Positions 1 through 10,014 of a stretch of DNA of 28,860 bases are shown one piece after another. The translations under genes and the position numbers were made by a program. The DNA comes from Mesotaenium endlicherianum (lineage: Eukaryota; Streptophyta; Zygnematophyceae; Zygnematales; Mesotaeniaceae), in NCBI GenBank assembly GCA_009602735.1, contig WELA01003960.1, positions 19,395 through 48,254 of the forward strand, read 5' to 3'. The notes beneath the pieces were generated by a model. The model saw nothing but the letters and a program-made list of their open reading frames with translations, did not search any database and had not been told where the DNA came from. Every line of letters starts with the position of its first letter. Within the stretch, counting starts at the first letter, position 1.

Positions 1-560
1 ACTTTGCATAGACTTTACGCATCCATACGTTGACCTTTTCTCAATTTCCAAGTCACCAAAGTGTAGCGCGTCGAGTCACCTTCCGAATGGCACCGGGTTC
101 GCGTCATTTGGTCATGTATCGCGCGAGATATGAGCGATCTGGTCCGCGTCACCTACCGGCCCCTAGCGGATCCTCACCAAAGGGCAATTTGTGTTTCAAT
201 GTGCACATTCTTGCCTATTCGTGACCCCCTAAAACCCCTAGCTAGTGCACACAAATCCGCGAGTCCCTTAGCCTACATAAGCTTTGCATTTCCATAGTAT
301 ATGTGCATCTTTGAGGCTATAACTTGGTGACTGCATCACCTACTCCTAGAGGAAGCTTCCTCAACTTTCAGATCCACTTTTGAGGCGCTATCTAGGTAGA
401 ACCACCCAAGGTAAGCTCGGCCAATGAGGGACATGTAGCATATCCTACGCGCCTTGCTTTGATTGGTTTGGGTTATGCTTAGCCTATAGGAGTGCTAGTA
501 CATTGCCTTGTACACATTAGTGGACATAGGAGAGCCTCCTAGAGTGACTACATGCATTGG

Positions 561-583
561 ATCCGCCGCGTACCCCGGCGGAT
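561..583. repeat. GC-rich hairpin just upstream of TATA box
   Basis: Perfect 8-base inverted repeat: ATCCGCCG at 561-568 and CGGCGGAT at 576-583, with a 7-base loop. It ends about ten bases before a TATAAATA element. It could be an operator-like protein site, a structured element of an LTR, or chance. Confidence 0.4.
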
Positions 584-592
584 TTCCAGGAG

Positions 593-600
593 TATAAATA
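593..600 (+). promoter_or_regulatory. Candidate TATA box (TATAAATA)
   Basis: A consensus TATA element lies between two hairpins (561-583 and 605-627). Downstream is an ATG at 641, then a GTAAGT donor at 650 and a TTTTCAG acceptor ending at 703. Any encoded peptide is very short, so a non-coding or TE transcript is more likely than a protein gene. No known gene on the plus strand follows. Confidence 0.35.
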
Positions 601-604
601 CTAG

Positions 605-627
605 AGATGTCCCTAGAAGAGACATCT
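605..627. repeat. Hairpin downstream of TATA box
   Basis: Inverted repeat AGATGTC (605-611) and GACATCT (621-627) with a 9-base loop. It sits where transcription from the TATA box would be expected to start, so it would fold in the 5' end of the RNA. Function unknown. Confidence 0.35.
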
Positions 628-881
628 TTAGAAGTCCATTATGCCAGGTGTAAGTAACAGAGTTTATCAGTAAAGTTCATACTTTTATCTCTTGTGTTTT
701 CAGGACCACTGAGTTACTCTCTTGTGAAGAGCAAGCCCTCCAGGCTTCCAGTCACTTGAAGAACTTCACAAGTGGTGAGCAAAGTCACAGCTTAAGCCCT
801 TGCCATAGGACTACTCTGAAGATCATGATGTGCTTCCAGTGATCTTTTGGGCCATACTTCATTAGTTGTTTTCCTACCAGA

Positions 882-886
882 TTACA
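882..886 (-). terminator. Candidate poly(A) signal TGTAA for NOSIP
   Basis: TTACA on the plus strand reads TGTAA on the minus strand, 377 bases beyond the NOSIP stop codon. TGTAA is the usual chlorophyte poly(A) signal. A 5-mer this short occurs often by chance, and only its position supports it. Confidence 0.3.
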
Positions 887-1262
887 GTCTTGAGGTGCTC
901 ACTCCGGAGAGTACACATTCCTTAATTAAAACATTTGACGCTTGACTCCCTTTTTGGCTATAAAGCCATTTGTATTATAGACTTCATTGCAGCAAAGCCT
1001 GCTTGTCTATTGAGTGTTGCTTATGCCGACAAGGCGCACCCAATCTCCTAACGCACGACACCTGCTGTGATGATAAAAAGTTTGACTTTATACTCCTATT
1101 ATCCTACAGCTAAAAACTGCTTCCATCTTCTTCATGCCCTACATTGCTACCTTAACCTCTTCCAAACCTATCAATAGTGTCCCAAGGTATGCTCTCGCAG
1201 GCTTGGACTGCGCCATACCCAAAGACAGGAACAAAACCACTCTAGATATTCACGCGATGTCT

Positions 1263-3334
1263 TTATAGCCGGGTGGAAAGCCTGCGAGGGGCAGCGCTGG
1301 CACCGCTTCCGAGCGGCTTGAAGGTGGTCGCCTGCAGTGGGTCGCCGTGCGCCGAGAAGCCCGTGCCGCCCTTCTCGAGGTCCACAATGTGCTTCTTCTT
1401 GCACGGCTTGGCGCACACGGTGCACGCGCCGTCCGTCGCCAGGAACTTGTCGGCGCAGTAGCGGCAGAAGACGTGGCCGCAGGGCGAGAGCGCGACGAGC
1501 CTCGTGGTGTTGGTCAGCGTCTCCGAGCAGGACGGGCACATGTACTTCTCCGCACGGATGTCGATCTCCCGCATCTCCTGCCGCGGGAGCTCCACAAAGC
1601 GCAGCGCAAACAGGTCCTTGAGCCGCAGCTTCTCGTTGCCCTCGGGGCACACGGTGTCGGTCGAGGGCGCGTCCAGCTTCTCCGCGGCCTCGGGGGTGGC
1701 CGACGGCAGCCAGTAGGCCTTCATGGTGCGGAGAGCCTCCTCCTCGAAGGCCGTCGTCTTCACGGAGTTGGCGCCGTGGAAGCCCCCGGAGCCATTGGAG
1801 GAGCCCTGGCGGTGCAGCTGCTGGGGGCCCCCCAGGGGCACAGCGCTGTTGTTCTGCCTATCAAAGGCCTCCAGCTCGCGCTCCCTCGCGCTGGCAGCCG
1901 CCTGCTCCGCCTCCTCCCGCCTCCCCTCCTCCTGCGCCGTGTATAGCGCTACCTTCCTGCGCTTCCCGAGCACCCAAGCACGCACTCATTCGCGGCGAGC
2001 ATATACATTTGTCGATAAGTATCATCATGTAGACCAGGGGGATTGATAATAGGGCAGGACCAGTGGATAGAAGTCTCTCTGTATGCACTTTCACAGCACG
2101 TCAGCACTGCACGTCAGCACCAATCAACACCCTAAGTTACTGCTTACCATGCCCCAGGGCAGCAAGACGAGTCCAGACTAATCGCACGTTACAACCAGCT
2201 GCTACAGTGGCGTTCAAGCAGCTGTGCATAGTCGTATACTGCAAAGTGAAGTGAAGTGAAGCTGCCTGCTCCTACAAGCTCTCTCCCCTCTCTGCTCTTG
2301 CATGACGCCCACTCCAGACAGCTCCTATGACAGCAGCTAGCACCGGCACGTCTGACAGCAACCCGCATAGGCACTCTGATGCGGTGGGCCCTTCTGCAAG
2401 TCGCACGCATCTTGCCACTGCCTCCAGGTTGGTGCATGTGGCTTGTTCGCAGCACAGCCACCAAACAAGGGCATGGAAGGCGCTTCTCATGCTCACACCG
2501 AGACTTGAACCATCTGAGCATTCGTATCTCTTGCCTTTCTAAATGTACACCCCACCGGATCGTACCCCACTCAAGTATCATTGGCATGTGCCACAGCCCA
2601 ACTGAAGGGAACAACCTAAAGCAGAAAAATCACCCCCCCGCCCCCCCCCNGTGAGGTCTGTCTCATCTGGCAGCCCATCTCCACCTAGCACTGGTGCTCA
2701 CCAAAAGCTCTCCAAGTTTAGGTTCCTCTGGTGTATGACCAGAAGGCAAGGCCAAGGCCAAGGCCAGGTAACCAATACAGGGAGGCAACCTAAGCAAGGC
2801 TGGGGGTAAGGACTCGTGTATCTGAATTCTCCTCGCACGTGCTAAGACTAAACTGCATGATGAAAGAAGACGACGCATAAATGAAGGACGTACGAATCCC
2901 GAACAATAACCAGGTTGCATCACTGCTTGCAGGAATCTGAGCCAGTCACTAACAATCGTTTGACATAGGCGGACGAATCAAGTAGCAGAATGCTCCTATT
3001 CCTTAGGAGTGCTTAACATACTCCCACAAATTGCCCTGCGAGTATCACTGGGTAGAAACCTCGACAACGAGGAAATAAGTGTCGAAAGAACTTACTTCTT
3101 AATGTCCTTCTTCTGTGCAAGAAGGCAGGCGTATATGCATTCCTTACAGAATATGTGGCCTTTCTGACAACACAAAGGATCAATGACGGCCTTAAGGCAC
3201 AAACAGCAGCCATCGAACTCCTTAATAGAATCCTTTCCAAGGCGCTCTTTCTGAGTACCAAACCCTAGCCTACGTCTTTCTTCATACGTGAAGTGAGATA
3301 GATCATTATTATTTCTGGAATGACGTTGAGGCAT
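1263..3334 (-). CDS. NOSIP: NOSIP-type RING/U-box E3 ubiquitin ligase, two exons, complete
   Basis: Exons are 3334-3096 and 1956-1263, joined by a GT-AG intron (GTAAGT donor, GCGCAG acceptor). The split lysine codon restores frame and gives 310 residues, close to plant NOSIP length. The start is the ATG opening MPQRHSRNNND, the usual plant NOSIP N-terminus. The N-terminal U-box-like half-finger has C43, C44, C46, H60, C63 and C66. A charged Glu/Arg-rich helical linker follows, then the family block FHGANSV. The C-terminal C3HC4 RING has Cys220, Cys223, Cys239, His241, Cys244, Cys247, Cys258 and Cys261, followed by LEKGGTGF. The animal namesake binds nitric oxide synthase; in plants and algae an E3 ligase role and spliceosome association are more likely. 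Exon 1 has far lower GC3 than exon 2. The intron contains an assembly N at 2650. The gene is divergent from TAF13. Confidence 0.94.
2631..2650. other. Assembly gap (single N) after poly-C in NOSIP intron
   Basis: A C-rich run (2632-2649, one G interruption) ends in an N at 2650. The lone N probably marks a gap of unknown size, so the intron length is uncertain. Coding sequence is unaffected. Confidence 0.7.
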
Positions 3335-3969
3335 AACTAGTTCGTATCGTACACAATAATCAACTATAAGCTTCCTCAAATTCCAGCAGAAGAAGAGCTC
3401 GTATACAGAGCAAGCAGAGCTATTAACGGAGATGAGGGGTGCAACATGTGCAACTAAATATGATTTTGAATTTGTAGCGACGCAAGGGACAAATTCTTAA
3501 GCGGTGCAAGCGACTAAAAACATGGACAGAGGAGGCTCGCGCTCAAATGATAACTACTGAGCAACCTGGGTTAAAAGATTGAGTTTCACTTATACGTCGC
3601 TCTGAATCGATATGCAAACTACATACTACACTCTTGAAGTGTCGAGACGCGCGAAGAACTGCACTAGCTTATGTCCTCGTCTTATTGTGACAAGCCAATT
3701 GATTGGGTCACCTTGCGTACTCAGTGCTTAGCGAAATCGACCGGCAAAAGCCAAGAAACTGCTGTAATTTTCATCCGAGGGAAGCATGGCACACATGGAT
3801 TAAACAAGTGAGCCTGGTCGTACAAAAAGACCAAAACGTGGAGGATGTTTGGCATTAGTATTGGACGCTTTTTAGTGTGAATCATACGTGAGCATGTTGC
3901 GAAAGCAGGTCAATATCTCGAGATATACATCATAGTCACCGCACTTTAGAGCAGCAACTGCTGGACGGG
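3335..3969. promoter_or_regulatory. Divergent intergenic region between NOSIP and TAF13
   Basis: The 635 bases between the two start codons must hold both promoters and both 5' UTRs. The sequence is AT-richer than the neighbouring coding exons. I see no convincing TATA box, no RNA gene and no long repeat. A shared bidirectional promoter is an inference from the head-to-head arrangement. Confidence 0.5.
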
Positions 3970-6186
3970 ATGGCAGGAGCTGGTGGATCAAAACAAGAGG
4001 CCGACAGAGCTGCTGCAGGGAAGGGTCGCGGCAAGGGTGGAGAAGAAGCCACCTTGAAGCGGAAGCGAGGCATCTTCAGCAAAGAGCGTATCCTTTGCAA
4101 CAGCTGACTGTGTACAATGAATGCGCTGCCTATTCATGGAAGCGTCGATGAGAATTGTGTATGCATGGTTTGTTCTTGCATTGGTGCTCCGCATAGTTTG
4201 ATGCAAGTGCCTCTTTTGGGTTTGCCTTCACTTCCAGCAGACTCTCGTGGCAGCTTCATTTTTCCTTTGAGAGTTTCTCAGGGTCATCCGAGCTCTGCAA
4301 AATTTGAAAGAGCTATGAGATGATGATATGATGCTGTCTACTAGTTGTGGCCACCCTTGACAGTCACCAGTGCGGCTCATGATGTACGGCTTTGGAGACG
4401 ATCCCGACGTAAGACCTTTGCCAGCAACTTCCCTCTCCTTGCTCTTCTCAATCTAAAGCTCCTGGCGTGTACCATCTTTGCTCGGTGGGGGTAGGGCTCT
4501 CTTAACTTGTAGTTTGTGTGCAATCCGTTGAGGACCTTGCTCTTTTGAAGTAACAGGTTGCAACAAGGCTTGCAGAGCACCTTCTATATCTCGGGTCTTC
4601 TGTCATCATTTTGACTGGTTGCACAACACCTAAAGCTGACAGGTGGCAGGCTCAGTGGCAGTAGTTCGGCATGCGGCACGCCCACGTATGTCACCATGTG
4701 CAGTGGACATGGACACATACGTCACTTTCTTCGTCTCTTATTCGCCCACCCCTCTTCCTTGTCTTCTTTGCCGGAGACTGGACCTTGTTGCAATAGACCC
4801 CCTGCGATAGTACCGTCAAACTTCGTATAAGGGCAAGAGTGTACGGGTGTTGAAGTGCATCTCAGCTGTACCTGTGTGTACACAGGGGTCTGGATTGAGG
4901 TTAGTACGGGGGCGTACGTGTGAACGGGCGGGGGGGAGCAGCCGCTGCCAGAGACCGTAGAGCTGGTGGAGGACATCGTCGTCGACTACGTCACCGACAT
5001 TGTGGGTTCACCCCCCCCACCCCCTCTTGACATAACCCTCCATGTTGGCTGAGTTGCCCCCATCCAGCGCTACAATGCCAGTGAAGCGCACCCTTGAAGA
5101 GTCTCTCACGCGAACCCAATACCGACCAGCCCAGTATCGTTTCTCTTGCGGCCAAAAAGTATATCACACCTCGTCCAGCACACCCTCCCCCTCGCCCCCT
5201 CGTCCCCTCGCCCCCTCGCCCCCCCGCGCCTGTGGAACCCAAGGAGGATGTCTTAGTCTTTGGGCATTGTCCTGTGGGACAACCAGCCAATGCAGGCGCG
5301 CTTCCCTCTCTTTCATGGCTGGATTTGCTGTCAATCCACAGTGCCAGTGGGGGCACTGACTTGGGGGCGGGCTCTCTCTTTCTGGCTGAATGTGCGCGGG
5401 CAGATACACAAGTCGCAGGAGGTGGCGTCGCGGCGAGGCAAAATGACGACAGAGGACATCCTGTTCCTCATCAGAAAGGTCAGACGATGTGACCGTGTTC
5501 TCCGCGTGCAGACCCCTCGCGTGCTAAGTGGAGGGGTGGCAATGCTTGTGTTTGCAGTTGAGTTTAAAAAACGTTTGTGCAGCCACAGCCACGCCACTGC
5601 TCAGGCTCCTCCCCACTCAGCAGCCTCTCCGGCCCTGCGTAGCGGTGCACATCTGTGATTGCTGCGTGACTGTGATGCTGAAGCGTGACCCTTAGTGCCG
5701 TGAGGCTGCAGTCAAACGTGCAGGTGCTGGCATGCAGGTGGCTGGTCCACTGCTTTCTTTGTAGCTTGGGGGCGGCTGAGCGAATACCCGTTCACGCATG
5801 CATGTATCCGTGTAAGAATTCAAAAAGTAGATGTAAATACGCGTATGCAGGCAGTCTACATCGACGGCATGCAACTGCCCTTCCAGCTGATGATCTGCTT
5901 CTGCGCTCAGCAGCTCTGGAGAGCGGGGGGGCCCATGTGACTGATTGCACATGTAGTTGCTCTGGAGAGGTGGCACTGGGTGGCACTGCCTTTCTGGGGT
6001 TGATCTGCATGTGTCTGGTGTCCTGCAACGAGAGCGATGGTTGCCTGATTGCCTGATGCGCGCTGGAAAGTGCAGGATCCGCGGAAGTTTGCTCGAGTGA
6101 AGGAGCTGCTTGCCATGAACGAGGAGCTCAAGCGCGCTCGCAAAGCGTTTGACGTGGATGACAAGGACCTGGCCGAGGTCGAGTAG
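3970..6186 (+). CDS. TAF13: TFIID subunit TAF13, five exons, complete
   Basis: Exons are 3970-4087, 4371-4408, 4942-5001, 5404-5478 and 6076-6186. All junctions are GT-AG, the phases agree, and the product is 133 residues, normal for TAF13. A Gly/Lys-rich N-terminal tail leads into KRKRGIFSKE. The histone fold follows: LRLMMYGFGDDPD in exons 1-2, PLPETVELVEDIVVDYVTDI in exon 3, then IHKSQEVASRRGKM and TEDILFLIRK in exon 4. Exon 5 gives DPRKFARVKELLAMNEELKR and the acidic terminus. TAF13 pairs with TAF11 through histone folds inside TFIID and helps position TBP at Pol II promoters in the nucleus. Exon 2 is only 38 bases and is easily missed by gene finders. Exons 4-5 and their flanks are repeated downstream at 6327-7384. 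No TGTAA poly(A) motif occurs between this stop and the repeat junction. Confidence 0.95.
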
Positions 6187-6325
6187 GTTGCAGTCACGGG
6201 CTCTGTTTGTACCTTCTGCATAGCTGATACTGCACGAGCATTGTTAGCCAGTAGTCCGCAACCATACAAGTCATATCTGGCTGCTGCTGCTCTTGTTTCA
6301 AATGCTCAATAAGCTGTGCGGGACG
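5268..6325 (+). repeat. First copy of 1058-base direct repeat
   Basis: The stretch starting TGTCCTGTGGGAC and ending GTGCGGGACG recurs at an offset of 1059 bases. It covers the end of TAF13 intron 3, exon 4, intron 4, exon 5 and the start of the 3' UTR. Open frames on both strands translate identically in the two copies, including intronic and UTR parts. Confidence 0.95.
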
Positions 6326-6326
6326 N
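6326..6326. other. Single N at junction of two identical repeat copies
   Basis: The N lies exactly between the two repeat copies. This is what results when two contigs with overlapping ends are scaffolded without being merged. Confidence 0.85.
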
Positions 6327-7384
6327 TGTCCTGTGGGACAACCAGCCAATGCAGGCGCGCTTCCCTCTCTTTCATGGCTGGATTTGCTGTCAATCCACAG
6401 TGCCAGTGGGGGCACTGACTTGGGGGCGGGCTCTCTCTTTCTGGCTGAATGTGCGCGGGCAGATACACAAGTCGCAGGAGGTGGCGTCGCGGCGAGGCAA
6501 AATGACGACAGAGGACATCCTGTTCCTCATCAGAAAGGTCAGACGATGTGACCGTGTTCTCCGCGTGCAGACCCCTCGCGTGCTAAGTGGAGGGGTGGCA
6601 ATGCTTGTGTTTGCAGTTGAGTTTAAAAAACGTTTGTGCAGCCACAGCCACGCCACTGCTCAGGCTCCTCCCCACTCAGCAGCCTCTCCGGCCCTGCGTA
6701 GCGGTGCACATCTGTGATTGCTGCGTGACTGTGATGCTGAAGCGTGACCCTTAGTGCCGTGAGGCTGCAGTCAAACGTGCAGGTGCTGGCATGCAGGTGG
6801 CTGGTCCACTGCTTTCTTTGTAGCTTGGGGGCGGCTGAGCGAATACCCGTTCACGCATGCATGTATCCGTGTAAGAATTCAAAAAGTAGATGTAAATACG
6901 CGTATGCAGGCAGTCTACATCGACGGCATGCAACTGCCCTTCCAGCTGATGATCTGCTTCTGCGCTCAGCAGCTCTGGAGAGCGGGGGGGCCCATGTGAC
7001 TGATTGCACATGTAGTTGCTCTGGAGAGGTGGCACTGGGTGGCACTGCCTTTCTGGGGTTGATCTGCATGTGTCTGGTGTCCTGCAACGAGAGCGATGGT
7101 TGCCTGATTGCCTGATGCGCGCTGGAAAGTGCAGGATCCGCGGAAGTTTGCTCGAGTGAAGGAGCTGCTTGCCATGAACGAGGAGCTCAAGCGCGCTCGC
7201 AAAGCGTTTGACGTGGATGACAAGGACCTGGCCGAGGTCGAGTAGGTTGCAGTCACGGGCTCTGTTTGTACCTTCTGCATAGCTGATACTGCACGAGCAT
7301 TGTTAGCCAGTAGTCCGCAACCATACAAGTCATATCTGGCTGCTGCTGCTCTTGTTTCAAATGCTCAATAAGCTGTGCGGGACG
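6327..7384 (+). repeat. Second copy of 1058-base direct repeat
   Basis: This copy appears identical to 5268-6325. Unique sequence starts at 7385 (TGCGCTGGCG). Because introns and UTR match as well as exons, this is either a very recent tandem duplication or, more likely given the N, an unmerged overlap. If artefactual, 7385 onward is the true continuation after the first copy. Confidence 0.95.
6463..7245 (+). pseudogene. Duplicated TAF13 exons 4 and 5 (probable assembly copy)
   Basis: Exon 4' (6463-6537) and exon 5' (7135-7245, with stop codon) repeat the true exons with intact splice sites. There is no start codon and no copy of exons 1-3. A transcript reading through would already stop in the first exon 5. 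If the duplication is real it is a non-functional partial copy; more likely it does not exist in the genome. Confidence 0.8.
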
Positions 7385-8488
7385 TGCGCTGGCGAGGATC
7401 TGAATTCACTCTGTACCATAGACACCTACACACTCGTACGTATGCCTCGTGGCGGCTAGTTGTGCTACAATGATTCTTTTGCCATGGATCTTTCAATTCC
7501 TGACGGATCAAGTCCTGGATGAATAACGAGAAGAGGGATTTTTATTGTCAGAGGTCCAATGCGCATTTTGTAAAAATCAAGTTCAACTTTGTGATTGGCA
7601 CAATGTGCAGCATATTTCATCGTACTGTACAACAATCCCTCCTTTGTGACAAGTGCGCTTTTGGTAAGGGCAGAGGCTGGCTACAGCACCAAAACATGGT
7701 CAGGTGTAGAACAGCCTGCATGCAGTGCGGAGGTCGCTACCGGCAATGAATAGGAAACAGCACCATGCTAACAGAATATTTTGGGTCAAAAACTTACTGA
7801 GCACAGTGGCGCATGCGGGCCTTGCTGCTAGTAAGAGGCCCTTAACCAAATGCAGAGATTGGCACTAAGACAGCAAGTGACTTGATATAGACGATTCTGG
7901 TCCTGCAGGCGTCCCCAAACTGCCTACGTAAAGCGCAAGCACTCCTCAGTAATTTGAGCTGGGCACTACACTTTTTTTCGGACAGAACTAAAAATTGGTG
8001 ACCACTGATCAACCTATATGCAGATGCACACCTGCCCTGGAGTCTAGGCTATGAGGTATTTACACACACTAAGCACACAGTCACCACCTCGTGATACGTG
8101 GACTCATTCCTCTAGTTCTGAACTATTTCCGCGTCATACCACCTCTCAGCACACACGTCTCCTGAGACAGAGAAGGTGGAACAGCTCCGTTGCAAATGCT
8201 CTACACCACACGTGGGCAGCAGCAGGTGAGCTACCCGCCTGGCCGGCCGACAAAGCACTGGAGGAAAGGCACGCCAAGGCCAAGCTGCTGCCCACCAACA
8301 GATGAGCAAGAGAGAGAGAGGGGGGCGGCAAAGGCCATATTGACTGCCCAGCTGATGAACACGGAGCGGAGCGGCGCCACTAGGGCAAGGAACGTCAGAG
8401 CCACTGCTAGCGCCGAATGCTGCCTGTCTCCTGTTTACCCAACTAGGAGGTCGCAGCAGCAGCAGCAGCAACGAGCTACTCACTCCTG
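7385..8488. other. Intergenic stretch with probable TAF13 3' end
   Basis: No open frame here resembles a known protein, and the sequence is of moderate GC. A TGTAA motif at 7569-7573 lies 324 bases after the second exon-5 stop and is the best poly(A) signal candidate for TAF13. A short CAG run lies near 8454-8470 next to the candidate gene that follows. Confidence 0.4.
7569..7573 (+). terminator. Candidate poly(A) signal TGTAA for TAF13
   Basis: This is the first TGTAA I found after the TAF13 stop. Its distance of 324 bases from the second-copy stop resembles the spacing seen at the CARB and NOSIP ends. It supports the idea that the first copy's stop and this site belong to one transcript. 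Confidence 0.4.
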
Positions 8489-8857
8489 CTACCTGCCAGT
8501 GCTGGGGAGGCTGCTGCTGCTGCCCAGGAGGAGGCCCGCAGCGGCGGCAGCGCTGGCCCCCGCAGCAGCAGCCGCAGAGGATGCGGCGGCGGTCTTGGAC
8601 AGAAACTGCAGCGGAATGACGGGCAACAGGTAGTTGCCGTACGGCGAGTCGAACGTACGGAAGTGGCCAGTGGCCCCGAGCGCGTGGCAGCGCTGCATGG
8701 CCGCCTTCTTGGCCTGCTGGATGCGCACCTCCTCCGGCACGGCCCCCCCTCTCTGCCCCCCGGCCCCGCCCCCGCCGCCACCCCCNTCCGGAAGGTCTTC
8801 AAGATTGGGTAGATTAGAGAGACTTGTCAATGGGGTCCGCTTACTAGAGGCAGGCAT
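8489..8857 (-). CDS. Unidentified low-complexity protein or exon
   Basis: A minus-strand open frame of 122 residues from an ATG at 8857. It begins MPASSKRTPLTSLSNLPNLE, passes a Gly run interrupted by an N at 8786, and then contains a compositionally normal block including EEVRIQQAKKAAMQRCHAL and FRTFDSPYGNYLLPVIP. The C-terminus is Ala/Ser-rich. The middle block has high GC3 and looks like true coding sequence. I do not recognise a family. A possible acceptor (CTTCAG) precedes the ATG, and a CAG-GTAGC donor overlaps the apparent stop, so this may be one exon of a larger minus-strand gene. The N makes the frame across the Gly run uncertain. Confidence 0.4.
   Translation of the reverse strand: MPASSKRTPLTSLSNLPNLEDLPXGGGGGGGAGGQRGGAVPEEVRIQQAKKAAMQRCHALGATGHFRTFDSPYGNYLLPVIPLQFLSKTAAASSAAAAAGASAAAAAGLLLGSSSSLPSTGR
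8781..8786. other. Assembly gap (single N) beside C run
   Basis: A C-rich stretch ends in an N at 8786, inside the candidate minus-strand coding frame. True length and reading frame across it cannot be known from this sequence. Confidence 0.65.
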
Positions 8858-9151
8858 TGCGCTTCTCAGTCTGAAGGGAGTGTGCCGCTGAGCATAGCAA
8901 GCTTCACACTGCGCCCTGGTATGCTACTTGGGCTTATGAGAAAGCACCACGTGGCACCTGCAGGTGGCCAGTGCTCTCACTTGTCGACACAAGAGCACGT
9001 GGGCAAAAGATACTAGCCCCCCAGCTTGCAGAGTATTCGTCACGAAGGGGTGCACTCACAGAGGCAGAAAGTCAAATTTCCTCACGGAGATACCGACACA
9101 TACATATACATATGTGAATGTATACATGTATGTATACACACATACAAATGC

Positions 9152-9216
9152 ATATATATATATATATATATATGTAGAGAGAGAGGGGGAGAGAGAGAGA
9201 GAGGGGGGGGGGGGGG
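9152..9216. repeat. TA, GA and poly-G simple-repeat cluster
   Basis: An alternating TA run (9152-9173) is followed by a GA-rich tract and then 13 consecutive G residues (9204-9216). Open frames through here give only repetitive peptides and are not genes. Confidence 0.9.
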
Positions 9217-9813
9217 AGAAAGGAAGACGTTCTCACCTCGGGTCTGCGAGAGCGAGCGTGGTCCCCAACGCCGCTGGCGTACGCCCCCCTGCCATACCAA
9301 AACAACCAGCATGGCGGACCAGCGCTCCTCAGCAGCCAGCAATGCCTAACTCAGCAGGGTAGATGCTGAGCTGGCGGCATGGGCAAGTAGGTGCGCGGGT
9401 GCAACGCCCCATGAATCTCGCTCGCGGCAAGAGGCCCTTTGCACTGGAACACTCCTTCCACTCCTGGGTGCACTTGACGCTGCGCCACATGCAATCGTCG
9501 TTCAATTGCTAAACCCAAACCCCCCACAATCCTCGAGCATTCACGCCAAGACAAGAAGCAGCAAGCAACGAGCAGAGGCTGACGGCTGACACGCAGACAC
9601 AGATGGTGGGCGTGTGGTTTGCTGCTGCATTTGCATGCCATGCATCGGCTCTTCCTGCACAGCTGGCTCCATGCAATAGGATAGGGGTAGGCAGTATCAA
9701 TGAAAGAAGAGCGCGTCATGGCAGCACACCTGGCAGGCTTGGCGGGGAGCCCACCGCCGTGCGCTGGGCCCGCGGCATGCTCCACTGCCCCGCCTGCTTC
9801 GCCTGCTGCCACC

Positions 9814-9887
9814 TCAGCACAACAAAGCATAGATGATCTTGAGCCACTGGGTCCTGAGGACAGTACTCCCCTTCAGCGCCGACGTCG
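9814..9887 (-). other. Possible terminal exon of unknown minus-strand gene
   Basis: On the minus strand a good acceptor (pyrimidine-rich tract ending TGCGTCAG) precedes a 74-base segment. One frame reads SALKGSTVLRTQWLKIIYAL and ends in a stop two codons later. The peptide looks natural, but I cannot assign a family or connect it with confidence to other exons. Confidence 0.2.
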
Positions 9888-9983
9888 CTGACGCAGGAGA
9901 AGCGCACACAGACAGAGCCCAGCGGAGCGCTCACATGGGAAGGGAGAGGCAGAGAGGGCGAGGGGCAGGGCCCGGCTCACCAG

Positions 9984-10014
9984 CGCCCGCCCGCCCGCCC
10001 GCCCGCCCGCCCGC
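9984..10014. repeat. GCCC tandem repeat
   Basis: About seven copies of a CGCC/GCCC tetranucleotide in an otherwise non-coding GC-rich stretch. Confidence 0.85.

Larger units (their letters stand above)
1..1262. other. Non-coding left flank, possibly transposable-element derived
   Basis: No reading frame here resembles a known protein. The stretch has a more even base composition and fewer simple repeats than the rest of the window. It carries a clear TATA box near 593 flanked by two hairpins, followed by a short intron-like segment with a GTAAGT donor at 650 and a TTTTCAG acceptor ending at 703. This arrangement would suit the U3/R/U5 part of a long terminal repeat or the 5' end of an unidentified transcript. 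No primer-binding site, terminal inverted repeat or partner LTR can be seen, so the element identity is a guess. The part nearest 1262 probably includes the NOSIP 3' UTR. Confidence 0.3.

Noticed and set aside
1347..1946. 199-residue plus-strand frame opposite NOSIP exon 2
   Set aside because: Arg/Ala/Leu-rich shadow of a GC-rich coding exon; the minus strand carries a conserved RING finger.
5685..6056. 123-residue plus-strand frame, also seen at 6744-7115
   Set aside because: It lies in TAF13 intron 4 and its duplicate, resembles nothing known, and looks like chance.
8964..9362. Overlapping frames rich in Ile/Tyr, Glu/Arg and Gly
   Set aside because: They translate TA, GA and G simple repeats and have no support as genes.
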